From: Sulfitobacter indolifex
GTDB taxonomy: Bacteria > Pseudomonadota > Alphaproteobacteria > Rhodobacterales > Rhodobacteraceae
DNA length: 64,000 nt
Assembly: GCF_022788655.1 (NCBI RefSeq)
Contig: NZ_CP084951.1
Location: 992,001-1,056,000, forward strand
Direction of reading: 5' to 3'
A program made the translations under genes and the position numbers. Shown one piece after another: positions 8,570 through 16,445 of the stretch. Each line of letters begins with the position of its first letter. Positions within the stretch are counted from its first letter, which is position 1. A model generated the notes under the pieces. The model saw only the letters and a list, made by a program, of their open reading frames with translations, did not search any database and was not told the origin of the DNA.

Positions 8570-8667
8570 GCTGACGGCTGACGGCTGACGGCTGACGGCT
8601 GACGGCTGACGGCTGACGGCTGACGGCTGACGGCTGACGGCTGACGGCATAGGGCTGACGGCTGAGG
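8570..8667. repeat. Heptanucleotide tandem repeat (GCTGACG)
   Basis: Eleven perfect head-to-tail copies of GCTGACG fill 8570-8646. A degenerate copy (GCATAGG), one perfect copy and one GCTGAGG follow, ending at 8667. The array is intergenic, between the transporter start and the PleD-like gene stop. There are no spacers, so it is not CRISPR. Such short repeats are prone to slipped-strand change. Confidence 0.95.
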
Positions 8668-8703
8668 CGTGGACCTGCGAAACTGGCGTTATTCTGTGGA
8701 GGG

Positions 8704-10098
8704 CTAAGCGGCAGGGCGGCTTAAATTTACTTGGTTCCTGCCGTGCGATTTTGCCGAATAAAGCGCCCGATCTGCCTGCGCCATCAGGGCTTCTGCTGAA
8801 AGCGGACTGCCGTCTTGCACCATCGGCCCGATGGAGAGGCCGATGCTGATGGTGACATGCACAGGCGCAGGTGTGCCGGGGACGACGAACCCCCGATTGC
8901 CGATGTCAGAACAAATATCGGCGGCAGTGGATTCGGCGTTAGAGAGGTTGGTGCCGGGCATCACGATGAGAAACTCCTCACCACCAATCCTTGCGACCAG
9001 GTCCATACCGCGCAGATTATTGCGCAGCCGCTCTGCAGTTTGCACCAATACCGAATCCCCAGCTGCATGGCCGTAGCGATCGTTTATTCCTTTGAAGTGA
9101 TCTAAATCGGCGACCATCACCGCAAAGGGGCGGGCCGTTTCAAGGGCGTGTTCTGCGATCTGGTCTAGATGGGGCAGGGCATAGCGGCGGTTGTGCAGCC
9201 CCGTCAGCGGATCGAATACCGCGGCTTTCAGCCCTGTACGCACTGTGTTGCGCAGTTGGTCGGTCTTGCGTTTGCGGCGTAGGATAGCATGTAGGCGCAG
9301 AACCATTTCGGCAGTGTTAAAGCCGTCGGTCATCAGATCGTCGGCGCCCAGATCAAGTGCTGTCGCCGCCTGTGCTGCGTCGGGGGTCAATTGCACGACC
9401 AACAGCCCAGCGTGGCGGGTCTGCGCATTGGCGCGCAGCACCGAAATCAGCCGCAGCGCCGCGTTGGCAGTATTAGGTATCTCCGACAGGACAAGCACAT
9501 AGGCATCGGGCGGCCCGTTTTTAGAAGCAGATCGAATGGCCTCCTCCGGATTGGCAAGGGTAAGCCCCGCACGCAATAGGGGGCGCAGTTGCTTGGCCCA
9601 ATTGACGCTCGTCGCGCTGTCTGAATGGATCAGAACGCAATGGCTTTGGGCTGTAAACTCGGTGGATGGTTCAGCCAAACCAAGCGCCCGGGTGGTATCA
9701 TCCCGCATTTCCCATTCGCCCGCCGCGTTGCGGGCGCGGATAAGGCTGCGCGCGCGGCCAAGTAGCAATGTCGTATCAAGCGGCCTTAACAATACATCGC
9801 TGGCACCCGCCTCTAATGCGGCAAGTCGACCTGTTGTTTGATCCCCGTTTCCGATGGCCAGCACCGGAAGCTGCGCAGTATCGGCAGACGCTTTCAGCGC
9901 CTCGCACAGATCGGCAGCCCCGCCTCCGGGCAAGGTAAGCGCGCATATCACAAGATCAGGCGGGTTTTCCCGCGCAGTAGCCAAGGCCTCTTCCATATCT
10001 ACGGCCTGAACGACCTGATAAAACGCCGCACAAAGCTTGACCTTGAGGGCGATACGATTGGTCGCAATCGCATCTGCAATAAGGATGGTCCCTTGCAC
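8704..10098 (-). CDS. pleD: PleD-like diguanylate cyclase with two degenerate receiver domains
   Basis: A 464-residue protein laid out as two receiver-like domains (about 1-125 and 150-275) and a GGDEF domain (about 290-460). It makes cyclic di-GMP from two GTP. The catalytic motif is GGEEF at 372-376. The RxxD product-inhibition site is RGMD at 363-366, five residues upstream as expected. Both receivers lack the phospho-acceptor Asp: the equivalent position is Ala53 (LVICALTLP) in the first and Ser205 (VLVLSEIP) in the second. The GTG at 10098 follows a good AAGGAG site, whereas the longer frame to 10209 has none. A DUF3572 gene diverges upstream. Confidence 0.9.
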   Translation of the reverse strand: MQGTILIADAIATNRIALKVKLCAAFYQVVQAVDMEEALATARENPPDLVICALTLPGGGAADLCEALKASADTAQLPVLAIGNGDQTTGRLAALEAGASDVLLRPLDTTLLLGRARSLIRARNAAGEWEMRDDTTRALGLAEPSTEFTAQSHCVLIHSDSATSVNWAKQLRPLLRAGLTLANPEEAIRSASKNGPPDAYVLVLSEIPNTANAALRLISVLRANAQTRHAGLLVVQLTPDAAQAATALDLGADDLMTDGFNTAEMVLRLHAILRRKRKTDQLRNTVRTGLKAAVFDPLTGLHNRRYALPHLDQIAEHALETARPFAVMVADLDHFKGINDRYGHAAGDSVLVQTAERLRNNLRGMDLVARIGGEEFLIVMPGTNLSNAESTAADICSDIGNRGFVVPGTPAPVHVTISIGLSIGPMVQDGSPLSAEALMAQADRALYSAKSHGRNQVNLSRPAA

Positions 10099-10194
10099 GA
10101 CAGCTCCTTCACCGTACAAATCAGTTTGATGCTCTAGTGTTTGCGCCCTAATGGTTAACAAAGGGTTTCCAACCTGCTGCAGAAGACGGTTCCT

Positions 10195-10479
10195 ATGTCC
10201 TATACTCAAGATTCCGCCGAGACCTTGGCGCTACAAGCGCTTGCTTGGTTGGCGGCGAATGACGATCTGTTGCCCGTCTTTCTAGGCAGCACCGGCGCAT
10301 CGGAAGCAGACCTGAAAAAACAGGCCAGCGACCCTGTATTTCTTGGCGCTGTGCTGGATTTTTTGATGATGGATGATGCGTGGGTCATCGGCTTTTGCGA
10401 CTATTTAGCCATCCCCTATGAGCGGATCATGCAAGCCCGCGCTGCATTGCCCGGCGGGGAGCAGGTGCATTGGACTTAA
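10195..10479 (+). CDS. DUF3572 protein
   Basis: A 94-residue, mostly helical protein of the alphaproteobacterial DUF3572 family (AETLALQALAWLAANDDLLPVFL, then GASEADLKKQASDPVFLGAVLDFLMMDD). It probably makes a soluble helical bundle; no enzyme motif is visible and function is unknown. It is divergent from the PleD-like gene, and its last ten bases overlap the HAD phosphatase gene, so those two form a pair. Confidence 0.85.
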   Translation: MSYTQDSAETLALQALAWLAANDDLLPVFLGSTGASEADLKKQASDPVFLGAVLDFLMMDDAWVIGFCDYLAIPYERIMQARAALPGGEQVHWT

Positions 10480-11165
10480 AAAACATTAAGGGCTTGCTGT
10501 TCGACAAAGACGGCACTCTGTTCGATTTCGCCGCGACATGGGTGCCTTGGGCCGAAGCCTTTTTGCTGCGTGCCTGCGGCGGCGATCGCAGGTTTGCCGC
10601 GCGGGTCGGCGCAGATATTGGGTTTGATTTCGCCGCGCGCCGTTTTGCGCCGCATAGCATCGCGATCGCTGGCACACCTCAGCAAGTGGTCGAAGCCTTG
10701 GCGCCGCATTTTCCGGATCAAACGCCCGCCGCTTTGCTTGAGATGATCAACACCGAAGCAAGCCTAGCCCCGCAGTGCGAAGCCGTGCCTCTAAAACCAT
10801 TTTTGCAGCAGCTTCGCGACAAAGGCTTCAAGCTTGGCGTCGCGACAAATGACGCCGAACATCCCGCGCGGGCGCATCTTTCTGCGGCAGGGGTGGTTGA
10901 TATGTTCGACTTTATTGCTGGGTTCGATACCGGGCATGGGGGCAAGCCTTCGCCGGGGCAATTGCTCGCATTTGCGTCCCATGTGCACCTGCCCACGGCA
11001 TCAATTGCTATGATCGGTGACAGCGTTCACGACCTAGAAGCCGGTCGCGCGGCTGGCATGCTACGTATTGCTGTGTTGACCGGGCCCGCAGAACAACAGG
11101 ACCTTGCAGCCCATGCCGATATGGTGCTGCCAGATATCGGCCATCTGCTAAATTATCTGTCCTGA
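10470..11165 (+). CDS. HAD-superfamily phosphatase, phosphoglycolate phosphatase-like
   Basis: A 231-residue HAD hydrolase. Motif I is LLFDKDGTLFDF with the nucleophilic Asp, motif II is GVATND, the lysine region is GGKPSPGQLL, and motif IV is IAMIGDSVHDLEAG. The helical cap inserted after motif I fits the phosphoglycolate phosphatase group, but the substrate is not proven. Translation seems to start at TTG 10470 after GGGGAG, inside the end of the DUF3572 gene, so it is probably coupled to it. Confidence 0.85.
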   Translation: MDLKNIKGLLFDKDGTLFDFAATWVPWAEAFLLRACGGDRRFAARVGADIGFDFAARRFAPHSIAIAGTPQQVVEALAPHFPDQTPAALLEMINTEASLAPQCEAVPLKPFLQQLRDKGFKLGVATNDAEHPARAHLSAAGVVDMFDFIAGFDTGHGGKPSPGQLLAFASHVHLPTASIAMIGDSVHDLEAGRAAGMLRIAVLTGPAEQQDLAAHADMVLPDIGHLLNYLS

Positions 11166-11180
11166 AATAGCTGGGCCTAC

Positions 11181-11702
11181 TCAACCTGAGGCTGCAGATG
11201 CGCCCTCAAGTATTCGTTCATCCAAGTCTTCCCCATGTAAGACCGAAATATCTCCCGTTGTTTCAAGCACCACGGCGCGCACTTCGGAGAATTTCATCAC
11301 GTTGGCCTCACGCAGCTTGGCGAGCAAATCAGTGCGGGCGACGCGGGTCTGGCGCAGCGCCTCATCAAAAATCTGCCCGTCACGCATCAGAATTACAGGC
11401 TCATTCTGCACCACGTCTTCAAACTGATCAGAGACTTGCCGCAATCGGGCGATAACAAATTGCGCACCAAGGAGCGCAAAGATTGCCAAGGTAGGCTGTG
11501 CAAATTCCGGCCATGTGGTCGCCTGACAGGCCCCGGCAAGAAGCGAGCCGGTGGCAACTGTGGCCACGAAATCAAAGGCAGTCATCTTTGAAAAAGTGCG
11601 CAGACCGATGACGCGGACCACAAAAACCACCCAAACCAGCGCGAGGCCGGAAAGCAAAAGCGCACGCGCAATAATATCAAGCGGAACACTGTCGAAAAAC
11701 AT
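11181..11702 (-). CDS. DUF421 membrane protein (YetF/YcaP type)
   Basis: A 173-residue protein with three N-terminal membrane spans (to about residue 85), including the RTFSKMTAFDFVATVATGS block typical of DUF421. A small cytosolic alpha/beta domain follows (VVQNEPVILMRDGQIFDEALRQTRV, TDLLAKLREANV). Family members are linked to envelope or spore stress, but the biochemical role is unknown. The ATG shares one base with the stop of the upstream DUF998 gene (TGATG), so they are coupled. Confidence 0.88.
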   Translation of the reverse strand: MFFDSVPLDIIARALLLSGLALVWVVFVVRVIGLRTFSKMTAFDFVATVATGSLLAGACQATTWPEFAQPTLAIFALLGAQFVIARLRQVSDQFEDVVQNEPVILMRDGQIFDEALRQTRVARTDLLAKLREANVMKFSEVRAVVLETTGDISVLHGEDLDERILEGASAASG

Positions 11703-12349
11703 CAGCCTTGGCCCTCTTTCAGCGCTCTGCCGCGCCGGATAAAGAAGCGCCCGATAAGCACCACCATAGCCATCGCAATCAGCCCCAGATAGCGCTCATA
11801 AATCCCGTCGATCCCGGTCGGGAGAAAGAAAAATGGCGGCGCAGATATCAGCCAAAGTATCGAAATGATCTTGAGCGCTTTTGCGAGAGAGGGAGAAGCC
11901 TCAGCGAAACCTTTGGAAAGCAGCCACGGTACGGTCAGCATGATCACGCCAAGCGCGTAGACCAGATAAACATGGATCACCACGCCGTCGGAGTCGCGAT
12001 CCCCGTATTCGTTCCTTGCCCCCACCAGAAAAACGATAAGCCCCAATACAGCAAGCCCGATAGTGCCGGTGCTCCAACGCCCGCCGCCGAAGTGAACATG
12101 CGCGCATAAAAGGGCGCAAGCGACGAGCGACGCTGAAAACGCATAGATGCCAATATCAACGATAAACTCATACCGTCCCGCACCAAGGTCACTGATCGTA
12201 TCTGCAATCCAGTCGTGATCTGGAACCACAAAATCTGCGATCAAGATTGAGACAGCGAATACCACACAGCCAATGATCGCGCTCCAGCCCAAACAAATCA
12301 TGAATTCCGGTGCGCTGTGCTGTCGGGGAACTGTGACCTTATTACTCAT
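11702..12349 (-). CDS. DUF998 membrane protein
   Basis: A 215-residue integral membrane protein with six predicted spans. Conserved features of DUF998 are the HDWIADTISDLGAGRYEFIVDIGIY segment in the first external loop and DGVVIHVYLVYALGVIML in the middle. Function is unknown. It is coupled to the DUF421 gene downstream. A small hydrophilic gene lies 68 bases upstream on the same strand, so all three could be one stress-related transcript. Confidence 0.8.
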   Translation of the reverse strand: MSNKVTVPRQHSAPEFMICLGWSAIIGCVVFAVSILIADFVVPDHDWIADTISDLGAGRYEFIVDIGIYAFSASLVACALLCAHVHFGGGRWSTGTIGLAVLGLIVFLVGARNEYGDRDSDGVVIHVYLVYALGVIMLTVPWLLSKGFAEASPSLAKALKIISILWLISAPPFFFLPTGIDGIYERYLGLIAMAMVVLIGRFFIRRGRALKEGQG

Positions 12350-12417
12350 TTCGTCAAACCCACCTTCGCCGCCAATTAAAGTATGCGGCCTGACACGGGC
12401 GGCCAGACCGGATGATA

Positions 12418-12564
12418 TTAGTCCGAAAGACGCGAGCGTTCCTCGGCATTGGGGCTCCCTGCGGGGGCCTCATCCAATGTGGCTTCGGGGCGGTGCAGGT
12501 TCTCTTGGGGCTTTTTGGGTGGGGTCTTGTTGTTGTCCTTAGGGTGTTTTGGATCATCGCTCAT
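12418..12564 (-). CDS. Small hydrophilic Pro/Lys/Asp-rich protein (48 aa)
   Basis: A 48-residue frame starting MSDDPKHPKDNNKTPPKKP and ending AEERSRLSD. It is strongly hydrophilic with no hydrophobic core, so probably disordered. Support for its being a gene is a good GAGGAG ribosome site eight bases before the ATG, a candidate ECF-type promoter further upstream (12624-12649), and sensible biased composition. A competing longer minus-strand frame (12354-12557) is Arg/Pro-rich nonsense in another phase. No known family is recognised. Confidence 0.55.
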   Translation of the reverse strand: MSDDPKHPKDNNKTPPKKPQENLHRPEATLDEAPAGSPNAEERSRLSD

Positions 12565-12623
12565 GGGAATACTCCTCGCTAGCTACGCGTCGAGGAAAGG
12601 CACCGTGCCATCCTCTGCACTCA

Positions 12624-12649
12624 AACGCACAGCTAGGGGTGCCAGTTCC
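12624..12649 (-). promoter_or_regulatory. Candidate ECF sigma promoter (GGAAC-N17-CGTT)
   Basis: On the minus strand GGAAC (12649-12645) and CGTT (12627-12624) are 17 bases apart. This matches the consensus of alphaproteobacterial general-stress sigma factors of the EcfG type. It sits about 60 bases before the small 12418-12564 gene. About one such match is expected by chance in a window this size, so position is the main support. Confidence 0.35.
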
Positions 12650-12761
12650 GCGTGAATGGATGTGACCACCAAGGTCAATTTCCGAACAACTGGAATCATC
12701 AGGCCAATCTTAACCACTACTCGTGCATTCTAGCAGCGGGAAAAATGGGAATGAGGCAGTC

Positions 12762-13346
12762 ATGCACGGGCTTATAAACCGCAGCATTCAAAACTACTTT
12801 TGCGCCAACTATGGTAGGGAGCTTTGGGCCGATGTGGCCTCTCGCGCCGGGTTGGATTTTACAGAGTTCGAGGTGATGCTCACCTATCCGGACCATATCA
12901 CTCCGGCGGTTCTGGATGCGGTTTGCGCCGTGCTTGACCGGTCACGCGCGGAGGTGATGGAAGATGTCGGCACTTTCCTCGTGGCGCAGCCGGGCTATGG
13001 GGCGGTGCGGCGTTTGCTGCGATTTGGCGGGGTAAGTTTTGGTGATTTTTTACAGTCGCTGGACGATTTGCCAGACCGGACGCGCCTCGCCCTGTCCGAG
13101 CTGAGACTGCCATGGATTGAACTGCGCGAAGATCCTGACGGTCAGTATTCGTTGATCTGCGCGGCACCGCTTGTTGGCTATGGATATCTCATGATGGGGG
13201 TCTTGCGGGCCATGGCCGACGACTATGGTGCGCTAGTTTTGTTAGAGCACTGTGGGCGGGCCGCCGGGGTCGAAACGCTAAAGATCATTCTGGTTGAGGT
13301 CGATTTCTCAGAAGGCCGCAGTTTCGAGCTTGGGGCGCGGGCATGA
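12762..13346 (+). CDS. H-NOX-like (heme NO-binding family) sensor lacking the heme histidine
   Basis: A 194-residue protein with the HNOB fold signature (MHGLINRSIQNYFCANYG, then LLRFGG, FLQSLDDL and VLRAMADDYGALVLLEH). In heme-binding H-NOX proteins a proximal His follows the LDxL motif; here that place is Pro104 (LDDLPDR). The YxSxR motif that grips the heme propionates is also absent (QYSLIC instead). It may therefore sense something other than NO or O2, or work without heme. The start at 12762 follows GAGG; the frame from 12723 adds an unlikely extension. It overlaps the next gene by ATGA, pairing sensor with diguanylate cyclase. Confidence 0.85.
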   Translation: MHGLINRSIQNYFCANYGRELWADVASRAGLDFTEFEVMLTYPDHITPAVLDAVCAVLDRSRAEVMEDVGTFLVAQPGYGAVRRLLRFGGVSFGDFLQSLDDLPDRTRLALSELRLPWIELREDPDGQYSLICAAPLVGYGYLMMGVLRAMADDYGALVLLEHCGRAAGVETLKIILVEVDFSEGRSFELGARA

Positions 13347-14377
13347 GTGAGGTGATCCAAGATACAGCAGTTTTGGACAAGCTCTGCCCCATGCATCTGC
13401 TCTTGTCCGCCACGGGGGTCATTGGCCACGCAGGGCCGACAATCCAAAAACTGCGGCCTCAGTCCCCGCTTGTTGGGCGGCGGTTTTTCGATACCGTCGC
13501 CGTCAAACGACCTCGCGGGATCCATGGAATGGAAGACCTGAGGCGTGCGACGGGCGTGAAATTGCATCTCGCCCTTCGCGATGCCCCCCGGACAGAATTG
13601 AAGGGATTGCTGGTGCCGCTGGGCGATGGCCGCACGGTCGTAAACCTTTCTTTCGGGATCTCTATTTTCGATGGGGTACAAGACTATGCGCTGACCAATG
13701 CCGATTTTGCCGCGACCGACATGGCGATTGAAATGCTTTATCTTATGGAGGCAAAATCAGCCGCTATGGAGGCCTCTCGCCGCTTGAACCTGCGCCTGCA
13801 AGAAGCGCGTATCGCGGCGGAGGAGCAGGCCTTTACCGACATCTTGACCGGTCTCAAAAACCGTCGTGCGCTGAATGCAGTATTGGAAAGATTAATCACG
13901 GCCGGAGAGAGCTTTGCCGTGATGCACATCGACCTTGATTACTTCAAGGCGGTGAATGACAGCCTTGGCCACGCGGCGGGCGATCATGTGTTGCAAACGG
14001 TCGCCCGCATTATGGTGCAGGAAACCCGAAGCTCTGACATGGTGGTCCGCTTGGGAGGGGATGAGTTCACGGTGGTCCTGCCTGATGTGCGCAACGAGAG
14101 CATGTTAAAGCGGATCGGGCAGCGCATCATTGACCAATTGGAAGAGCCAATTCAATTTAACGGAAAGGCCTGCAAGGTCTCTGCCAGCATTGGCACGGTG
14201 TGGATCCAGCGCGGCGATAGACAATCACGCGAGGTGGTTTTGGCAAATGCGGATGCTGCGCTTTACGCGTCGAAACATGCAGGCCGCGCGCGGCATACGT
14301 TTTATAGCCCGGCCTTGCGTCGGCCCGCGAACCTCGATCCTCCAACGTCCGGAGAGCAGGGCGCCTGCGGCAGCTAA
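13343..14377 (+). CDS. Diguanylate cyclase with HNOBA-like sensor-coupling domain
   Basis: A 344-residue protein. Residues 1-130 look like the HNOB-associated PAS-like domain (LLLSATGVIGHAGPTIQKL, GRRFFD, MHL-rich core). Residues 131-160 form a coiled-coil linker, and residues 165-325 a GGDEF domain with GGDEF at 238-242 and the RxxD inhibitory site RSSD at 229-232. It should make cyclic di-GMP. The upstream H-NOX-like gene overlaps it by four bases, so the two probably form one sensory complex. The exopolysaccharide locus begins about 80 bases downstream, a natural target for cyclic di-GMP control. Confidence 0.9.
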   Translation: MSEVIQDTAVLDKLCPMHLLLSATGVIGHAGPTIQKLRPQSPLVGRRFFDTVAVKRPRGIHGMEDLRRATGVKLHLALRDAPRTELKGLLVPLGDGRTVVNLSFGISIFDGVQDYALTNADFAATDMAIEMLYLMEAKSAAMEASRRLNLRLQEARIAAEEQAFTDILTGLKNRRALNAVLERLITAGESFAVMHIDLDYFKAVNDSLGHAAGDHVLQTVARIMVQETRSSDMVVRLGGDEFTVVLPDVRNESMLKRIGQRIIDQLEEPIQFNGKACKVSASIGTVWIQRGDRQSREVVLANADAALYASKHAGRARHTFYSPALRRPANLDPPTSGEQGACGS

Positions 14378-14457
14378 TTGCCTGAGGGCGCACCGCGCCG
14401 GGTTGATTTGACATCGGAGCAGTAGACCGCACAGTTTGCCTGTCGTATCACCCCTGC

Positions 14458-15513
14458 ATGAAATCGCCCCTGCAGATATTCCGCCGCCTGCGCCAACGTC
14501 TGCACGACGCCCGCCGGCGCGCGCGCTTTACCGCATCTGTGCAGCATCTCCACGGGCCCAGCAAACTTGACGTGGCGCCGGGTGACGTGGTGCTGATCGC
14601 CCTAGTGCGCGACAGCAGCTATTATCTTGATGCCTTCTTTCGACATTACCGTGCAATGGGCGTGCGGCATTTCGTGTTCATCGACAATGGCTCACGCGAT
14701 GACACCATCAGCCGCATCAAAGCGCAAAAAGGCACGGTGATCGACCGGTGCACCCTGCCGCTAGCGGAATACGAAGACCTAATCCGTCAGCATCCCGCAC
14801 AGACTTACGGGAAAAACCGCTGGTGTCTCTATGTCGATGTGGACGAAATCTTTGATTTTGAGGGGCGCACCCAGATCGGTATCAGAGGGCTTACCGCCTA
14901 TCTTGAGCAGCATAGCTATACCGCTTTGGCCGCTCAGATGCTTGAGATGTTTCCGAAAACAAGCCTCGCCGCGGCGGCGGGATTTCCTTATAAACAGGCG
15001 CTACAGTCCTTTCTTTACTACGATATCAGCGCCATTCGAAAACTTGACTATCACAGCGCGGAGAACTCTTTTTCCGACCTGCTGACCGATAACGAACTGT
15101 CTAACGAAGGCGTCAAATTGGCCTTCGGCGGCGTGCGTGGTAAATTTTTTGGCGAAGACTGCTGTCTGACGAAACACCCACTGATTTTTAATGGGCCCGA
15201 GGTCACGCCGACCCCGCATCCGCATCTTTCGACTGGGGTGCGCGTGGCCGACATGACAGCCGTGATCAAACACTATAAATTCGCCAATGATGCCGCCGCG
15301 TGGGACGCTGAGACGCTGGGCGCAGGCAATCTCGCGCATGGAGGAGACGCACGGCGTATGGCAGTCATTGGGCAGAACCCGGATATCTCTCTGTTTTCGC
15401 TGGATGCGCGACGCTGGAACCGGGTCGAACTTTTGTACCGCGCTGGGTTTCTGGTCCCCTCCGATGCCTATAGCGCCCATGTCGCCGATTGGCGCGATGA
15501 AAGTGCCGCATGA
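14458..15513 (+). CDS. Glycosyltransferase family 2-like protein (Glyco_tranf_2_4 type)
   Basis: A 351-residue cytosolic transferase, the first gene of the polysaccharide locus. After a basic N terminus comes VVLIALVRDSSYYLDAFFRHYRAMGV and FVFIDNGSRDDT, the nucleotide-sugar fold. WCLYVDVDEIFDFEG carries a DVDE metal-binding motif in place of DxD. This pattern is that of the family that transfers sugars in exopolysaccharide synthesis; donor and acceptor cannot be told. It overlaps the next glycosyltransferase by ATGA. Confidence 0.85.
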   Translation: MKSPLQIFRRLRQRLHDARRRARFTASVQHLHGPSKLDVAPGDVVLIALVRDSSYYLDAFFRHYRAMGVRHFVFIDNGSRDDTISRIKAQKGTVIDRCTLPLAEYEDLIRQHPAQTYGKNRWCLYVDVDEIFDFEGRTQIGIRGLTAYLEQHSYTALAAQMLEMFPKTSLAAAAGFPYKQALQSFLYYDISAIRKLDYHSAENSFSDLLTDNELSNEGVKLAFGGVRGKFFGEDCCLTKHPLIFNGPEVTPTPHPHLSTGVRVADMTAVIKHYKFANDAAAWDAETLGAGNLAHGGDARRMAVIGQNPDISLFSLDARRWNRVELLYRAGFLVPSDAYSAHVADWRDESAA

Positions 15514-16442
15514 AGATCGGCGCCGTGGTCATCGGTCGAAACGAAAGCACGCGGTTGGAGCGGTCGTTGCCGGCCTTGATAGGGCAGGTGGCGCAGGTGA
15601 TCTATGTCGACAGCGGCTCAACCGACGGGTCCGTCGCTATGGCGCAGGGATTGGGGGTTAGGGTTGTCGAGTTGGACATGCAGCAGCCCTTCACCGCCGC
15701 ACGCGCGCGCAATGCGGGGGTAGAGGCGCTGGACCCGGGGATCGCGCTGGTACAATTTCTGGATGGCGATTGCATTCTGCAAGACGGCTGGGTGGCCGTA
15801 GCAGAGGCGCATCTGAACGAACATCCAGAGGTCGCAGTGGTCTGCGGCAGACGGCGAGAAGAGCGCCCTCAAGCGTCTATCTATAACTCGCTGATCGACC
15901 GCGAATGGGATACCCCAGTGGGCGAGAGCCGTGCCTGTGGCGGTGACGCTCTGATGCGGCTGGATGCCTTGCGCGCCGTGGGCGGCTACAGGGCCGATAT
16001 GATCGCCGGTGAAGAGCCGGAGCTTTGCCAACGCCTGCGCCGCGCGGGCTGGCAGATATGGCGTCTGGATGCCGAGATGACATCGCATGATGCGCAGATG
16101 GCGCGTTTTGGTCAGTGGTGGCGACGCAGCCTGCGCGCCGGCCATGCCTTTGCCGAAGGGGCCGCGTTGCATGGCAGCGGCCCAGACCGCCATTGGGTGG
16201 CTGAGACCCGCCGCGCGCTTCTTTGGGGGGCGCTCTTGCCTGCTATGATTTTGCTGCTGGCGTTGTTGATGCCTTGGGCCGCGTTGGTTCTGGCGCTGCT
16301 CTATCCGATGCAATTGTTGCGGTTGATGCGCCGTGGCGGGGGGCTTTGGGGGTTTTTCACCCTACTTGGCAAATTCCCCGAGGCGTTGGGCGTGTTGAAA
16401 TACTACATGCGGCGCGACGGGCGGATCATCGAATACCGTTGA
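15510..16442 (+). CDS. Family 2 glycosyltransferase with C-terminal membrane segments
   Basis: A 310-residue GT2. The N-terminal Rossmann-like fold shows GAVVIGRNEST, VIYVDSGSTDGS and the metal-binding LDGDCIL (DGD). The acceptor-side motif is MIAGEEPELCQRLRRAGWQIWRLD. Two hydrophobic segments (about residues 245-280) and an amphipathic tail anchor it to the inner membrane, as in polysaccharide-assembly transferases. It is coupled to the preceding gene and faces the WecG-type gene three bases away. Confidence 0.9.
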   Translation: MKIGAVVIGRNESTRLERSLPALIGQVAQVIYVDSGSTDGSVAMAQGLGVRVVELDMQQPFTAARARNAGVEALDPGIALVQFLDGDCILQDGWVAVAEAHLNEHPEVAVVCGRRREERPQASIYNSLIDREWDTPVGESRACGGDALMRLDALRAVGGYRADMIAGEEPELCQRLRRAGWQIWRLDAEMTSHDAQMARFGQWWRRSLRAGHAFAEGAALHGSGPDRHWVAETRRALLWGALLPAMILLLALLMPWAALVLALLYPMQLLRLMRRGGGLWGFFTLLGKFPEALGVLKYYMRRDGRIIEYR

Positions 16443-16445
16443 TCT

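Noticed and set aside
8570..8667. Heptamer array as a CRISPR or replication iteron set
   Set aside because: Repeats are directly abutting with no spacers and no cas genes; no rep gene or AT-rich origin is nearby.
12354..12557. 67-codon minus-strand frame
   Set aside because: Arg/Pro-rich and out of phase with the better-supported 48-residue frame that has a ribosome site.
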